NCBI RefSeq assembly: GCF_005402965.1
Contig: NZ_BJCF01000022.1
Coordinates: 1-64,000, forward strand
Source: Dolichospermum planctonicum
GTDB lineage: Bacteria; Cyanobacteriota; Cyanobacteriia; Cyanobacteriales; Nostocaceae
Length of the DNA: 64,000 bases
Direction: 5' to 3'
Part shown: in pieces, positions 46,474 through 54,840 of the stretch
How positions within the stretch are numbered: position 1 is the first letter of the stretch
Layout of the letters: the number at the start of each line of letters is the position of its first letter
Position numbers and translations under genes: made by a program
The notes under the pieces: generated by a model
What the model was told of the DNA's origin: nothing
Database searches by the model: none
Seen by the model: the letters and a program-made list of their open reading frames with translations, nothing else

Positions 46474-47013
46474 CTAATGGCTGGGACTATCCTCTAAATT
46501 CAGTTCTAGTTGTTGTTCTTTTTCTGGAGTTGTCAAAATTTGAGGAAGTTGTTCGATTTGGAAATATTGATGAAATTTTGCCGTTATTTGCAGGGAGTAG
46601 GAACGAGAATCACTTTCTCGGCGTTTGCGAACAAAACCAGATTCTACTAATTCTTGAACGTGCTGATAAGCACCAGAACCACGAATGTTAATTAATTCGC
46701 TTTGTAATATGGGATTATGAAGAGCGATCGCTGCTAATGTTCTTAAAGCCCCTACGCCCAATTCTACTGGTATCAGAACTTGTACTAAATCATGAAAATC
46801 TGAGCGCAGTTGTAAACTATAACCATGTTCAGTTTCTACGACTTCTAAAGCCGTATCCCGTCGGGCATAATTCTCAATTAGTTCGATAACCCCCGCTTCT
46901 GCTCTAGGGCGATCGCACTTGGCATATTCAGCAATTTCACTGATAGATAAGGGTTTACCTTTTAAATAAAGAATCGCTTCTATCGTTGTGGCTATAGATA
47001 TATTCTTGACCAT
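46474..47013 (-). CDS. scpB: Segregation and condensation protein B
   Basis: ScpB is the winged-helix kleisin-binding subunit of the SMC-ScpAB chromosome condensation complex. The 179 residues show IEAILYLKGKPLSISEIAEYA at the N-terminus, HGYSLQLRSDF, and ALRTLAAIALHNPILQSELINIRGSGAYQHVQELVESGFV in the second winged helix. The C-terminal tail is variable. ispD lies about 75 bases upstream on the same strand, with a heptamer array between them; neither smc nor scpA is in the window. Confidence 0.94.
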   Translation of the reverse strand: MVKNISIATTIEAILYLKGKPLSISEIAEYAKCDRPRAEAGVIELIENYARRDTALEVVETEHGYSLQLRSDFHDLVQVLIPVELGVGALRTLAAIALHNPILQSELINIRGSGAYQHVQELVESGFVRKRRESDSRSYSLQITAKFHQYFQIEQLPQILTTPEKEQQLELNLEDSPSH

Positions 47014-47017
47014 TCAG

Positions 47018-47050
47018 AATTTTAGATTTTAGATTTGGGATTTTAGATTT
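47018..47050. repeat. GATTTTA heptamer array (STRR type)
   Basis: Tandem TTTAGAT/GATTTTA-like units between scpB and ispD, the same low-complexity family that brackets the gene at 21127. Confidence 0.7.
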
Positions 47051-47089
47051 GTAAATTAGTCACTAAAAAAAACTCTTACCTCTTGCCTG

Positions 47090-47767
47090 CTACCTATGAC
47101 TAAGTATAAATTCAGCGATCGCTAGATCTTGAGGAGTGGTAATTTTCAAGTTAGTCTCCTCCCCAGGAACTATTCGCACTTCCAGACCGCATTTTTCAAA
47201 CAAAGCCGCATCATCGGTAACTTCCCAACCTTGACGTACACCTTCAGCATGACAATGTTTTAACAAATTAACATCAAACCCCTGGGGAGTTTGAGCCGCC
47301 CATAATTGCTTACGCTCTGGTGTGCTTGTAATAATACCATTTTCATCAACAACTTTAATCGTATCTTTAACAGGTACAGCCGCAATTAAACCAGAACAAT
47401 TTAGAATTGCGTCCGAACAAACATCAAATAAATTTGGTGTTACTAAACAACGAGCGCCATCATGAATTAATACTTGTCCCGCATTAGTTGGGAATGCCTG
47501 TAAACCATTATAAACAGACTCCTGACGAGTAGAACCACCAGGAATTAATGCTATTGTTTTTTTCAGCTTTAAGTCAGCGATAATGGATTTAAAATCATCC
47601 CAATCGGGTGGTTGGGAAACAATTCCTATCCAACTAATAGAACTTGCGGCTTCTGCGGCTAACAAAGTCCAAGCAATCAAAGGTTTTGAACGTACCTGTA
47701 ATAAAAGTTTATTACGGTTCGCGCCCATTCTTTTGCCACTTCCGGCTGCGGGAATTAGTAAATGCAC
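47090..47767 (-). CDS. ispD: 2-C-methyl-D-erythritol 4-phosphate cytidylyltransferase
   Basis: IspD couples CTP to MEP in the non-mevalonate isoprenoid pathway that supplies carotenoids, phytol and quinones. The 225 residues begin with the nucleotide-binding LLIPAAGSGKRMGANRNKLLLQV, then VLIHDGARCLVTP and the closing KITTPQDLAIAEFIL. All are standard for the family. It stands upstream of scpB on the same strand. Confidence 0.95.
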   Translation of the reverse strand: MHLLIPAAGSGKRMGANRNKLLLQVRSKPLIAWTLLAAEAASSISWIGIVSQPPDWDDFKSIIADLKLKKTIALIPGGSTRQESVYNGLQAFPTNAGQVLIHDGARCLVTPNLFDVCSDAILNCSGLIAAVPVKDTIKVVDENGIITSTPERKQLWAAQTPQGFDVNLLKHCHAEGVRQGWEVTDDAALFEKCGLEVRIVPGEETNLKITTPQDLAIAEFILSHR

Positions 47768-47843
47768 AACTTTCCTAAATATTTAACTAATAGATTAAAT
47801 TTAGATTAAATTAAAATGTTGCATTAAAGTCTTAGTTAAGATA

Positions 47844-47876
47844 GATCCCCGACTGCCTTGAGAAGTCGGGGATATC
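47844..47876. terminator. CCCCGACT palindrome between ispD and the zinc-ribbon gene
   Basis: GATCCCCGACT (47844-47854) pairs with AGTCGGGGAT (47864-47873). It lies 9 bases past the stop of the minus-strand zinc-ribbon gene and may terminate it, though no long T-tract is seen. Confidence 0.6.
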
Positions 47877-47885
47877 AGATAAAAA

Positions 47886-48131
47886 TCATTTTTCCGCAGA
47901 TAAATTTGTTGGTGGCCGATCATTACTCCAAGCCCACCAGACATAACCGCAATGACAATGATAAAATTCTTGCCATTTACGCAGACGATCTGCGGTAGTT
48001 ACAGGCGATCGCCTATTTAACCACACATTAACAGCCTCTCGACTACTGGCGTGGCATTTGGGACAATGAAACTGATAGGCGTGAGTTGCCTGATTTGTCC
48101 ATTCTGGGGGATGAGGATCAAAAGCGTCCAT
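47886..48131 (-). CDS. Small zinc-ribbon protein
   Basis: An 81-residue protein from ATG 48131 (MDAFDPHPPEWTNQ). Two cysteine pairs, CPKC and CHCG, about 40 residues apart, suggest a zinc ribbon; between them lies a basic segment (NVWLNRRSPVTTADRLRKWQEF). The ending CGYVWWAWSNDRP is aromatic-rich. Possibly a nucleic-acid-binding or adaptor protein; I know no characterised homologue. The 41 extra codons upstream overlap the divergent DUF3318 gene and are rejected. Confidence 0.75.
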   Translation of the reverse strand: MDAFDPHPPEWTNQATHAYQFHCPKCHASSREAVNVWLNRRSPVTTADRLRKWQEFYHCHCGYVWWAWSNDRPPTNLSAEK

Positions 48132-48139
48132 ATAAATAT

Positions 48140-48165
48140 AAAGTGATAAAGTGTAATAAAGTGTA
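48140..48165. promoter_or_regulatory. AAAGTG direct repeats in a divergent promoter region
   Basis: ATAAAGTGTA occurs twice in tandem (48146-48155, 48156-48165), preceded by another AAAGTG at 48140. These 8-10-bp-spaced half-sites lie between the divergent zinc-ribbon and DUF3318 genes, so a regulator-binding site is possible. Confidence 0.4.
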
Positions 48166-48204
48166 ATCTTAATAGCCACGGAATATAGATAATTATGACT
48201 AATA

Positions 48205-48816
48205 ATGGATGCTATGGAGCCAAATATTGAAATTCGTCGTTTATTGGATGTCATGCCTGCTTCTGGGCGAATGATGACGAAAATCGTCAGTAAACCAGAA
48301 CAAAAACAGGTAATAGATGCTGCTTTTCCCCTGCCTTTGAGTCAATCAAGACCGATATATATTAATTTCGATTTGTGGCGACGGTTAACAAGACCCCAAC
48401 GGGATTTACTGCTATTGCAGATGGTTTGCTGGTTAACAGGGGTAAAATGGTTACAACCCAATATTTATCAAGGAGTAGTTTTAGCGGGGTTTATGGGGGG
48501 AATATTGGAGGCGGTGCAGTCTGATGTAGTAGGTATGGTAATATCTGGGGGATTAACTGCTTTAGCTGCCATACAGATTTGGCGCATGAATAGATCTCAG
48601 GAATCAAAATTAAATGCTGATATAGCGGCTATTCGTATTGCCCAAAGACGAGGTTATTCAGAAACCGAAGCCGCCGAACATTTGTTAACAGCCATTGAAG
48701 CTGTAGCAAAAATAGAAGAGCGTTCTGGACTGAATTTTAGTGAATTAATTCGTTGTCAAAACTTGAAAGTAATCGCCGGTTTATCGCCAGTTGGTATTCC
48801 TAAAAACTATCAATAG
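48205..48816 (+). CDS. DUF3318 domain protein
   Basis: A 203-residue protein of a cyanobacterial family recognised from EIRRLLDVMPASGRM and FDLWRRLTRPQRDLLLLQMVCWLTGVKW. Two short hydrophobic stretches (GVVLAGFMGGILEAV and VVGMVISGGLTALAAIQIW) suggest membrane association. A helical C-terminus follows (AAIRIAQRRGYSETEAAEHLLTAIEAVAKIEE). Function unknown. Start ATG 48205; ATG 48214 (MEPNIEI) is equally possible. Confidence 0.85.
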   Translation: MDAMEPNIEIRRLLDVMPASGRMMTKIVSKPEQKQVIDAAFPLPLSQSRPIYINFDLWRRLTRPQRDLLLLQMVCWLTGVKWLQPNIYQGVVLAGFMGGILEAVQSDVVGMVISGGLTALAAIQIWRMNRSQESKLNADIAAIRIAQRRGYSETEAAEHLLTAIEAVAKIEERSGLNFSELIRCQNLKVIAGLSPVGIPKNYQ

Positions 48817-48875
48817 AACAAGTATTAACGATTTTCTGTCACTATTTAGATAAATAATTTTCAGTTGTTGTAGTC

Positions 48876-49940
48876 ATGGAATTGATGAAGCCGGGAACAT
48901 TGATTTTATGGCCATTTGCTTTATATTATGATCATGTCACCAAATTATTACGCATATTATTACCCATGCAAACCCCAAAACCATCTGTTAGTCTAATTCG
49001 TGCCAAATCCTACGAACAAGAAGCTTTAAAAGAATCTTTGGAAATACTGCTAGAACCTTTGGGGGGAATGGCTGCCTTTGTGAAACCAGGAAATCGGGTT
49101 TTACTCAAACCTAACCTGCTCACAGGTTCTCGGCCTACAAAAGAATGTACCACACGACCAGAATTAGTCCGTGCTGTTGCTGAAATGGTAATTGCAGTTG
49201 GTGGAAACCCATTTTTAGGGGATAGTCCTGCTTTTGGTAGTGCTAAAGGTGTAGCAATAGCCAATGGTTTATTACCAATTTTAGCAGAACTGAATTTACC
49301 ACTTGTTGAATTTCATGGCCAACGTTATCAAACAGTAAATGACAATTTCAATCACTTACTTTTATCAAAAGAAGCAATGTCAGCAGACGTGGTTATTAAC
49401 CTTCCCAAAGTTAAATCTCATCTGCAATTAACCCTAACATTGGGAGTAAAAAATCTGTTTGGTTGTGTTCCTGGTAAAATGAAAGCCTGGTGGCATCTAG
49501 AAGCTGGTAAAGATGCTAATAAATTCGGTGAAATGTTAGTAGAAACTGCCAGAGCAATTAATCCCACTTTAACAATTTTGGATGGTATTATTGGTCATGA
49601 AGGTAATGGACCTAGTGCCGGAGAACCTCGAAACTTAGAAATTTTAGCAGCTTCTAGTAATGTCTTTGCTTTAGATAGAGCAATGTTAGAAATTCTCCAA
49701 GTTGCACCGGCACAAGTTCCCACAGTTGCAGCCTCTCAAAGATTAGGAATATGTCCAGAGTTAAATGATATTCACTTTCCTAATTTATCACCTGATTTAC
49801 TACAAATTACAGATTGGCAATTACCCGACAAATTAATGCCTATAGATTTTGCCATGCCCCGTGTGATTAAATCTACCTTTAGACATCTTTACATCCGATT
49901 TATCAAAGAACCCATGAGTGCTTATATAAAAACTCCTTAG
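48876..49940 (+). CDS. DUF362 domain protein
   Basis: A 354-residue protein. The DUF362 core is visible as FVKPGNRVLLKPNLLTGSRP, RPELVRAVAEMVIAVGGNPFLGDSP, ADVVINLPKVKSHLQLTLTLGVKNLFGCVPG and LTILDGIIGHEGNGPSAGEPRNL. DUF362 proteins are often fused to ferredoxin domains; here no 4Fe-4S cysteines are seen. Function unknown. The conserved part begins at about residue 34, so a start at ATG 48966 (MQTPKPSVSL) is plausible. A hairpin with T-tract (50012-50053) follows. Confidence 0.88.
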   Translation: MELMKPGTLILWPFALYYDHVTKLLRILLPMQTPKPSVSLIRAKSYEQEALKESLEILLEPLGGMAAFVKPGNRVLLKPNLLTGSRPTKECTTRPELVRAVAEMVIAVGGNPFLGDSPAFGSAKGVAIANGLLPILAELNLPLVEFHGQRYQTVNDNFNHLLLSKEAMSADVVINLPKVKSHLQLTLTLGVKNLFGCVPGKMKAWWHLEAGKDANKFGEMLVETARAINPTLTILDGIIGHEGNGPSAGEPRNLEILAASSNVFALDRAMLEILQVAPAQVPTVAASQRLGICPELNDIHFPNLSPDLLQITDWQLPDKLMPIDFAMPRVIKSTFRHLYIRFIKEPMSAYIKTP

Positions 49941-50011
49941 TATCATTGAATTGAGTTTTAACTCTGGGAGTATCTAAATAAGATACAAACTGTCTGAGTT
50001 TATGCAGTATG

Positions 50012-50053
50012 CTCCACTCATTCGTACTAAAATCTATTGTAGTGGAGTATTTT
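50012..50053 (+). terminator. Hairpin and T-tract after the DUF362 gene
   Basis: CTCCACT (50012-50018) pairs with AGTGGAG (50041-50047), followed by TATTTTT. It has a long loop. It could alternatively be the left-end palindrome of the IS605-type remnant just downstream. Confidence 0.5.
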
Positions 50054-50208
50054 TATGCTTATCAATATACATACAGCAAGCCCTATGTATTTTAACTATC
50101 AGATAGGGTTGGAAACTGCAACTTAAATTCTAACCAGATGTAAACAAACTTACCAGAATGTACTTTAATAGATTAAATAGTAGTAATCAAAGCATTGGAG
50201 GTCGAACA

Positions 50209-50346
50209 ATGTTGCTTAGTTTCAAGACTGCGCTCACCCCAAATAAGCAACAAGTTACAGCTTTTCGCAAAGCTTCTGGAGTAGCTAGACACGCCTACAA
50301 TTGGGCAAATGCTCAAATTTATTTTATACAATATTTGTATAAATAA
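50209..50346 (+). pseudogene. tnpB: N-terminal stub of a TnpB/OrfB gene (IS200/IS605 family)
   Basis: ATG 50209 with GGAGG at 50197-50201 opens MLLSFKTALTPNKQQVTAFRKASG and VARHAYNWANAQ, the N-terminal helix-turn-helix of TnpB (about 36 of the usual ~400 residues). Homology then stops at a perfect inverted repeat and a TAA follows. The DDE-like/RuvC and zinc-finger parts are missing. The good ribosome binding site and clean N-terminus suggest a recent deletion rather than old decay. Confidence 0.8.
50323..50343. repeat. Perfect 9-bp inverted repeat at the end of the tnpB stub
   Basis: TTTATACAA, loop TAT, TTGTATAAA. It lies 73 bases before the TTG start of the LysR gene, so it could be an operator for that gene or the breakpoint of the insertion-sequence remnant. 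Confidence 0.6.
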
Positions 50347-50416
50347 CACTTAAAAAAAATTTGTTGCTACGTAATACTGTAGTATATATATAAATTGTTA
50401 TCAGAGGGGAATAACC

Positions 50417-51352
50417 TTGAACCAAGCGACATTGCACCAGTTGAAGGTGTTCGAGGCTGCGGCACGGCATGGTAGTTTTACACGCGCTGCGGAGGAGTTG
50501 TTTTTGACTCAACCTACCATATCCATGCAAATCAAACAGCTAACTAAATCAGTGGGTTTGCCATTATTTGAGCAGGTAGGAAAGCGTTTATACTTGACAG
50601 AAGCGGGACGGGAATTATTTGCTACTTGTCGGCAAATTTTTGAGACTATGGACAAGTTTCAAATGACCATTGCCAATTTAAAAGGATTAAAACAAGGACA
50701 ATTAAAACTGGCGGTAATTACTACTGCTAAGTATATTATACCTAGATTGTTGGGTCCTTTTTGTCAGCTTTACCCCGGTATTGATATTTCTCTCCAGGTC
50801 ACAAATCATGAACTGATTTTAGATCGGATGATGAATAATTTAGACGACATATATATTATGAGTCAAATTCCCGATCATTTTGATGTCAATTTCCAGCCAT
50901 TTCTAGAAAACCCGCTGGTAGTTTTTGCACCCGCAGATCATCCCTTAGCAAAGGAAAAAAATATTCCTATTGAACGTTTGGGTGAAGAACGGTTTATTAT
51001 GCGTGAACCGGGTTCAGGGACTCGCAGCGCTGTCCAAACTCTGTTTGAGAAACATGGGGTCAAGGTCAAAGTTAAGTTGGAGTTGGGAAGTAATGAAGCG
51101 ATTAAACAAGCTATTGCTGGTGGCTTAGGTATTTCTGTATTATCCCGTCATACATTATTAACCGAAACTACGGAATTTAGCATTTTAGATGTCCAATACT
51201 TTCCAATTAAACGGGATTGGTATATGGTTTATCCTGCTGGTAAGCAGTTATCTATTATTGCTCACACCTATTATGAGTATCTTTTAGATGCAGCGAAGAA
51301 AATTACCGAAAAAGGTGGTTTAATTCCCGATTATAGTTCCGCTGAAGCTTAA
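50417..51352 (+). CDS. LysR-type regulator (RbcR/CmpR-like)
   Basis: A 311-residue LysR regulator. The N-terminal helix-turn-helix reads LHQLKVFEAAARHGSFTRAAEELFLTQPTISMQIKQL, and the effector domain MREPGSGTRSAVQTLFEKHG is typical of the CbbR/RbcR/CmpR branch that controls carbon-fixation or inorganic-carbon uptake genes. The regulated genes are not visible here; the neighbours (tnpB stub, LptD-like gene) do not reveal them. Start is TTG 50417 with GAGGGGA at 50404-50410. Its stop overlaps by four bases the convergent DUF3769 gene. Confidence 0.9.
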   Translation: MNQATLHQLKVFEAAARHGSFTRAAEELFLTQPTISMQIKQLTKSVGLPLFEQVGKRLYLTEAGRELFATCRQIFETMDKFQMTIANLKGLKQGQLKLAVITTAKYIIPRLLGPFCQLYPGIDISLQVTNHELILDRMMNNLDDIYIMSQIPDHFDVNFQPFLENPLVVFAPADHPLAKEKNIPIERLGEERFIMREPGSGTRSAVQTLFEKHGVKVKVKLELGSNEAIKQAIAGGLGISVLSRHTLLTETTEFSILDVQYFPIKRDWYMVYPAGKQLSIIAHTYYEYLLDAAKKITEKGGLIPDYSSAEA

Positions 51353-53715
51353 TTTTCCTCACCGACTACACCACCAACCACTGGTTTAACTTGTCCATTA
51401 GCAAATGGATCTGTACCACCAGTCCAATTAAAATCACTGATACGGATACTAAAACCACCTAATTGCAGCACTGGATTATAACGAAGGGTGATACCATGAG
51501 TCCGACGGCTATATTCTAATGTATAATCGGTGCTGATCTCTTTCCATGTATCTAGGTTAATGGATGTTTGTAAACCTAAGCGAATAGGTCCATAAACTTG
51601 CTGAGAAATACCAGTGCTGAGAACTTTGTTATCAACTGAACGGTCAAAAAGAAAGGGTGATAAACCGCTATTAGTGCCTTGGGAGTAACTGACGTTAAAG
51701 CCAGTATAATCTAAGAAAGGACGGGAAAAATGGCCAATTTGGCCGATTAAACCAATAGTACCAGTGACAGTGCCTTGGTTATCACCACTACTATAATAAC
51801 TAGTAGTTCCTGTGATACCAGCGATCGCTTGTAAATACGGTACTACAGGATTAGATGTATATTTTAATCCCTCCTTGGCAGTAGCTGCTAAGGGTTTCCC
51901 AGTCCACAATTTGATCCCACTACTCAATGCTACACTACCTTGGAAACGCCCTAGAGAAATGCGATCATTTTTGCGTAGTGGTGAGAGTAAATCCTGACGA
52001 TCTGTGTTAGAATTTATATACTGTGCGCCACCCTGATAACTAATATTTATACCGCTTTTTCCCAAAGGAATCCTAGGAGAAGTAATAATTCCACCAATAC
52101 TACTCTGTACAGTTTGATACCCTAGACTACCATTGTAAAGGCGATCGCGGTAACTAGACTCTAAACTTAATGTATAAGGCTTGACATTACCCAAACTTTG
52201 GCGTAATCGCAAACTCCCGCGTAAAGTATCTTCCACCTGATCAAAATCAAAACTAGTTAACTCTCCCGTACCCTCCACAACAGTTTTAGGACTCAAAACA
52301 GCATTCAGTTTAGTATTTACACCAAACAAATTAGCTACATTACCACCATTTTCTACAGCCCTTTGTACATAAAACTGGGGTGTAATAGTCCAGCGAGTCT
52401 GATCATTATCAATTGGTTCAAAAGCGCGTTCTATAAACAAACCACCGCGTTTACCATTATCAAAACCCACAGAAACAATAGTGGGATTTACCTGTCGTGG
52501 CCGACGATCTATTTTGCGACTATTCACAGGAATAGGAACAACGACCTTTTGATCAAAAACTAACCGTTGACCCTGGGTAGTCACCCTATCTATTAAAGGT
52601 GCTTCTCGCGTCACAGTCACCTTAGCCGCCCTGATTTCCAATTCCGGGGGTGAAAAAGGGTCATTAGTAATTCTCACATCTTGAGCTTGAAAACCACGGG
52701 GATAAAATTCGATATATTGGGCTTCAAATCGTAACCGCTTGAGGACACCACCAGATTTAGGTACAGAAACATTTCGCGCGTCTGATTGACCACTAACACC
52801 AAATTCTATCCCTCCGGGACTATTAACACCAGTTAGAGGTTGATTAGCGCGAAGCCGATAACTCAAAGGGCGACTAGGTACACCACCTGCGGTAATATCT
52901 GTAGGGAGACTTGGGGAAAAAGCAAAATCCGTTGCGGTGGTAGGGATATAAAGTTCACCTTTACCGTTTTCTAGATTACCACTATCTTGAATAAAATTAT
53001 AAGTAAAACGTCGTCCTTGGAATACCTGATTACCCCTGGTTAAAGCCACATTACCCTCCCCCACCGCCATCAAATTATCTAAATTGATATGTAGGGTATC
53101 AGCATCAATTACCGCACCATCAAACCTGACTACTACATTACCCTCAGCCGTGACAATTCGCCTTTCTTGATCATACTCTTGGCGATCGGCAATTACCTCC
53201 ACAATTCTTGTTTTTTGCGGTGATATTTTCGTCGTTTCTGAAATTTGCGGTAACGGGGGAACTGCTAAATTATCAGGTTTTGACTGATCTTGAGGATGAC
53301 GCAGTTTAAATTCAATCAGATTTTGTACTGGTAACGATGGTGTCTTTTCACCAACCAATAGATCAACCTTTCTCCCTGATTCCTGTAAATTTACGTAATT
53401 TTTTTCTACCGGGGGTGTTGATGTTCCTGTTAAAACCTGCTGTCCGGCTATAATATAAATAATTTTGCGTTTTTGACCTTGAATTATGGAAAATTCCCCA
53501 CCTGAGTTTTCTAGTCGGGATAAGGGAGAATCGTTGACTGGCTTGGTAGTTGATTGATACCGATCTTGTTGATTTTTACCATCGATGATCAGTTTTTGTT
53601 GATCATTTTTTACCTTAATAACAGCAGTAGCAGCGAGATCAGAAACAGGTTTTGACGATACAAGATTTGGCGGTGGTTGAGGTGGAAGGGCTGGATGAAA
53701 CATATTTTGAGGCAA
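51349..53715 (-). CDS. DUF3769 outer-membrane protein (LptD-like)
   Basis: A 788-residue protein of the cyanobacterial DUF3769 family, regarded as the counterpart of LptD, the outer-membrane barrel that inserts lipopolysaccharide. The middle part has the OstA/LptA-like fold (RIVTAEGNVVVRFDGAVIDADTLHINLDNLMAVGEGNVAL, about 185-225). The C-terminal ~400 residues are alternating strands typical of a barrel. The N-terminal 150 residues are Pro/Gln/Lys-rich. No clear signal peptide is visible from ATG 53715, which is odd for an exported protein; the true start may differ. Confidence 0.85.
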   Translation of the reverse strand: MPQNMFHPALPPQPPPNLVSSKPVSDLAATAVIKVKNDQQKLIIDGKNQQDRYQSTTKPVNDSPLSRLENSGGEFSIIQGQKRKIIYIIAGQQVLTGTSTPPVEKNYVNLQESGRKVDLLVGEKTPSLPVQNLIEFKLRHPQDQSKPDNLAVPPLPQISETTKISPQKTRIVEVIADRQEYDQERRIVTAEGNVVVRFDGAVIDADTLHINLDNLMAVGEGNVALTRGNQVFQGRRFTYNFIQDSGNLENGKGELYIPTTATDFAFSPSLPTDITAGGVPSRPLSYRLRANQPLTGVNSPGGIEFGVSGQSDARNVSVPKSGGVLKRLRFEAQYIEFYPRGFQAQDVRITNDPFSPPELEIRAAKVTVTREAPLIDRVTTQGQRLVFDQKVVVPIPVNSRKIDRRPRQVNPTIVSVGFDNGKRGGLFIERAFEPIDNDQTRWTITPQFYVQRAVENGGNVANLFGVNTKLNAVLSPKTVVEGTGELTSFDFDQVEDTLRGSLRLRQSLGNVKPYTLSLESSYRDRLYNGSLGYQTVQSSIGGIITSPRIPLGKSGINISYQGGAQYINSNTDRQDLLSPLRKNDRISLGRFQGSVALSSGIKLWTGKPLAATAKEGLKYTSNPVVPYLQAIAGITGTTSYYSSGDNQGTVTGTIGLIGQIGHFSRPFLDYTGFNVSYSQGTNSGLSPFLFDRSVDNKVLSTGISQQVYGPIRLGLQTSINLDTWKEISTDYTLEYSRRTHGITLRYNPVLQLGGFSIRISDFNWTGGTDPFANGQVKPVVGGVVGEEN

Positions 53716-53732
53716 TTAAGCTGATCAAAAAG

Positions 53733-53785
53733 CAAAAAATAGCCGGAAGGTTGAATTACATATTAGCCTGTTTCTACCCTCCGGC
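53733..53785 (-). terminator. Probable psbI terminator
   Basis: GCCGGAAGGT (53742-53751) pairs with ACCCTCCGGC (53776-53785) with one mismatch, and on the minus strand a T-tract follows (complement of 53733-53740). It lies between the psbI stop and the DUF3769 start. Confidence 0.75.
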
Positions 53786-53809
53786 CACTAGGAGTGATTT
53801 GTTGTATAT

Positions 53810-53926
53810 TTATTCTGAGTCTTGACGACCGGGGTTACGGGCTGGGTCATTAGACAAAAACCCGAAGATGAAGATACTCACAAACAAGCCGACAACGATA
53901 TAAACAGCAATTTTTAAACTCAACAT
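53810..53926 (-). CDS. psbI: Photosystem II reaction centre protein I
   Basis: A 38-residue single-helix protein: [15 protein letters not shown], then [18 protein letters not shown]. The helix and the FGFLSxDPxRNPGR tail are diagnostic of PsbI, which sits at the periphery of the photosystem II core beside D1. GGGAG lies upstream at good spacing (complement around 53935-53940). Too short for routine ORF calling. It is upstream of, and on the same strand as, the DUF3769 gene, but a hairpin separates them. Confidence 0.96.
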   Translation of the reverse strand: MLSLKIAVYIVVGLFVSIFIFGFLSNDPARNPGRQDSE

Positions 53927-54016
53927 AGAACTAACTCCCGGAGGTTTGGTAAATAGCAACTAATTTATCTTACCTATATCTTGTACCTTTGGCGAGGGAA
54001 TAGGAACAGCAGTTCC

Positions 54017-54302
54017 GCAGGTTGGGTAGAACGAAGTGAAACCCCAATATTAAATGTCATATACTTATAGACTGTGTTGGGTTTCGTACTTTAACATTAA
54101 ATGTCATATACTTATAGACTGTGTTGGGTTTCGTACCTCAACATTACAGCAGTTCCCGATCTTATGAAGTACAAATATTAATAATAAAACTCTTGTGGTG
54201 CGGGCAAGATGCCCGCACAAGGTGTACCTCACTCAAAGCTACTTGCTGTAAATGTCATATAGTTATAGACTGTGTTGGGTTTCGTACCTCAACCCAACCT
54301 AC
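54017..54302. repeat. Composite repeat with three 47-bp-period units and GTAGGTTGGGT-type ends
   Basis: Left end GCAGGTTGGGTAGAACG, right end CAACCCAACCTAC. Inside, a 47-bp unit beginning TAAATGTCATAT starts at 54051 (partly diverged junction), 54098 and 54249. The third unit is displaced from the expected 54145 by a nested MITE. Related to the element at 14793-14882. Confidence 0.75.
54145..54250. mobile_element. 102-bp MITE-like element with TA duplication (copy 2), nested insertion
   Basis: Element 54147-54248, flanked by TA at 54145-54146 and 54249-54250. Removing the element and one TA restores the exact 47-bp periodicity of the surrounding array. This gives direct evidence of insertion at TA with duplication. 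Copy 1 is at 10154-10255. Confidence 0.85.
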
Positions 54303-54383
54303 AAATTAAAATGGTTGATAACAAAAAATTGTCGTTATAGCACTCTTGCAAGGGTGAAGAAGTTTTCAATCATGTTACTTTTC

Positions 54384-54497
54384 GGCGTTGTTGATTTGAG
54401 GTATGATTTTTGATGATTTCAAAACCCTTGTAGAGACGTTCCTCATGTAGGGATTCTCGTCTCTACACCTAAATTCATACCTGGTTTCAGCAACGCC
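54384..54497. mobile_element. 114-bp element with GGCGTTG(T/C)TGA inverted ends
   Basis: Left end GGCGTTGTTGATTTGAGGTATGA, right end its near-complement ending CAGCAACGCC. An inner inverted pair GTAGAGACG/CGTCTCTAC is present; a similar hairpin occurs after the glucan phosphorylase gene at 60705-60732. No ORF. Confidence 0.65.
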
Positions 54498-54840
54498 TAC
54501 TTTTCTTTACAGAGTTTGGTTTTATTGTGTTAACCTACTTGTCTATATGTCGAAACTGTTACATCAGGATTATTAATGGTTTTTAACGCCATTCTATTCC
54601 TCGATTGTTTCGATATGTATATTAAAGCTAAGATGGGAATGGTGGGTAATATAGCGCCTGGGCGGTTTTCCAGAGTTTAACAATATTTGGTTGTAAGATA
54701 GTTCTTCCTTATCGAGTCTATGATAACAAATTCAAAATCAATTGTCAAGCCCCTAATCCCAATTTTCGGCGGGAAAAATCAAAAAGTTTTCAATTCTTCA
54801 TAAAGTCATGAAAACATCATAAACGGTCTTTTGAAAAAGA

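Larger units (their letters stand above)
53927..54840. other. Repeat-rich gene-free stretch
   Basis: No gene is seen. It holds the GTAGGTTGGGT-type element with internal tandem units (54017-54302), a 102-bp MITE nested in it (54147-54248) and another inverted-end element (54384-54497). The remainder up to 54840 is featureless A+T-rich DNA. Confidence 0.7.

Noticed and set aside
48132-48254. Long N-terminal extension of the zinc-ribbon gene
   Set aside because: It would overlap the divergent DUF3318 gene; the extra residues are Tyr/Ile-rich and look non-coding.
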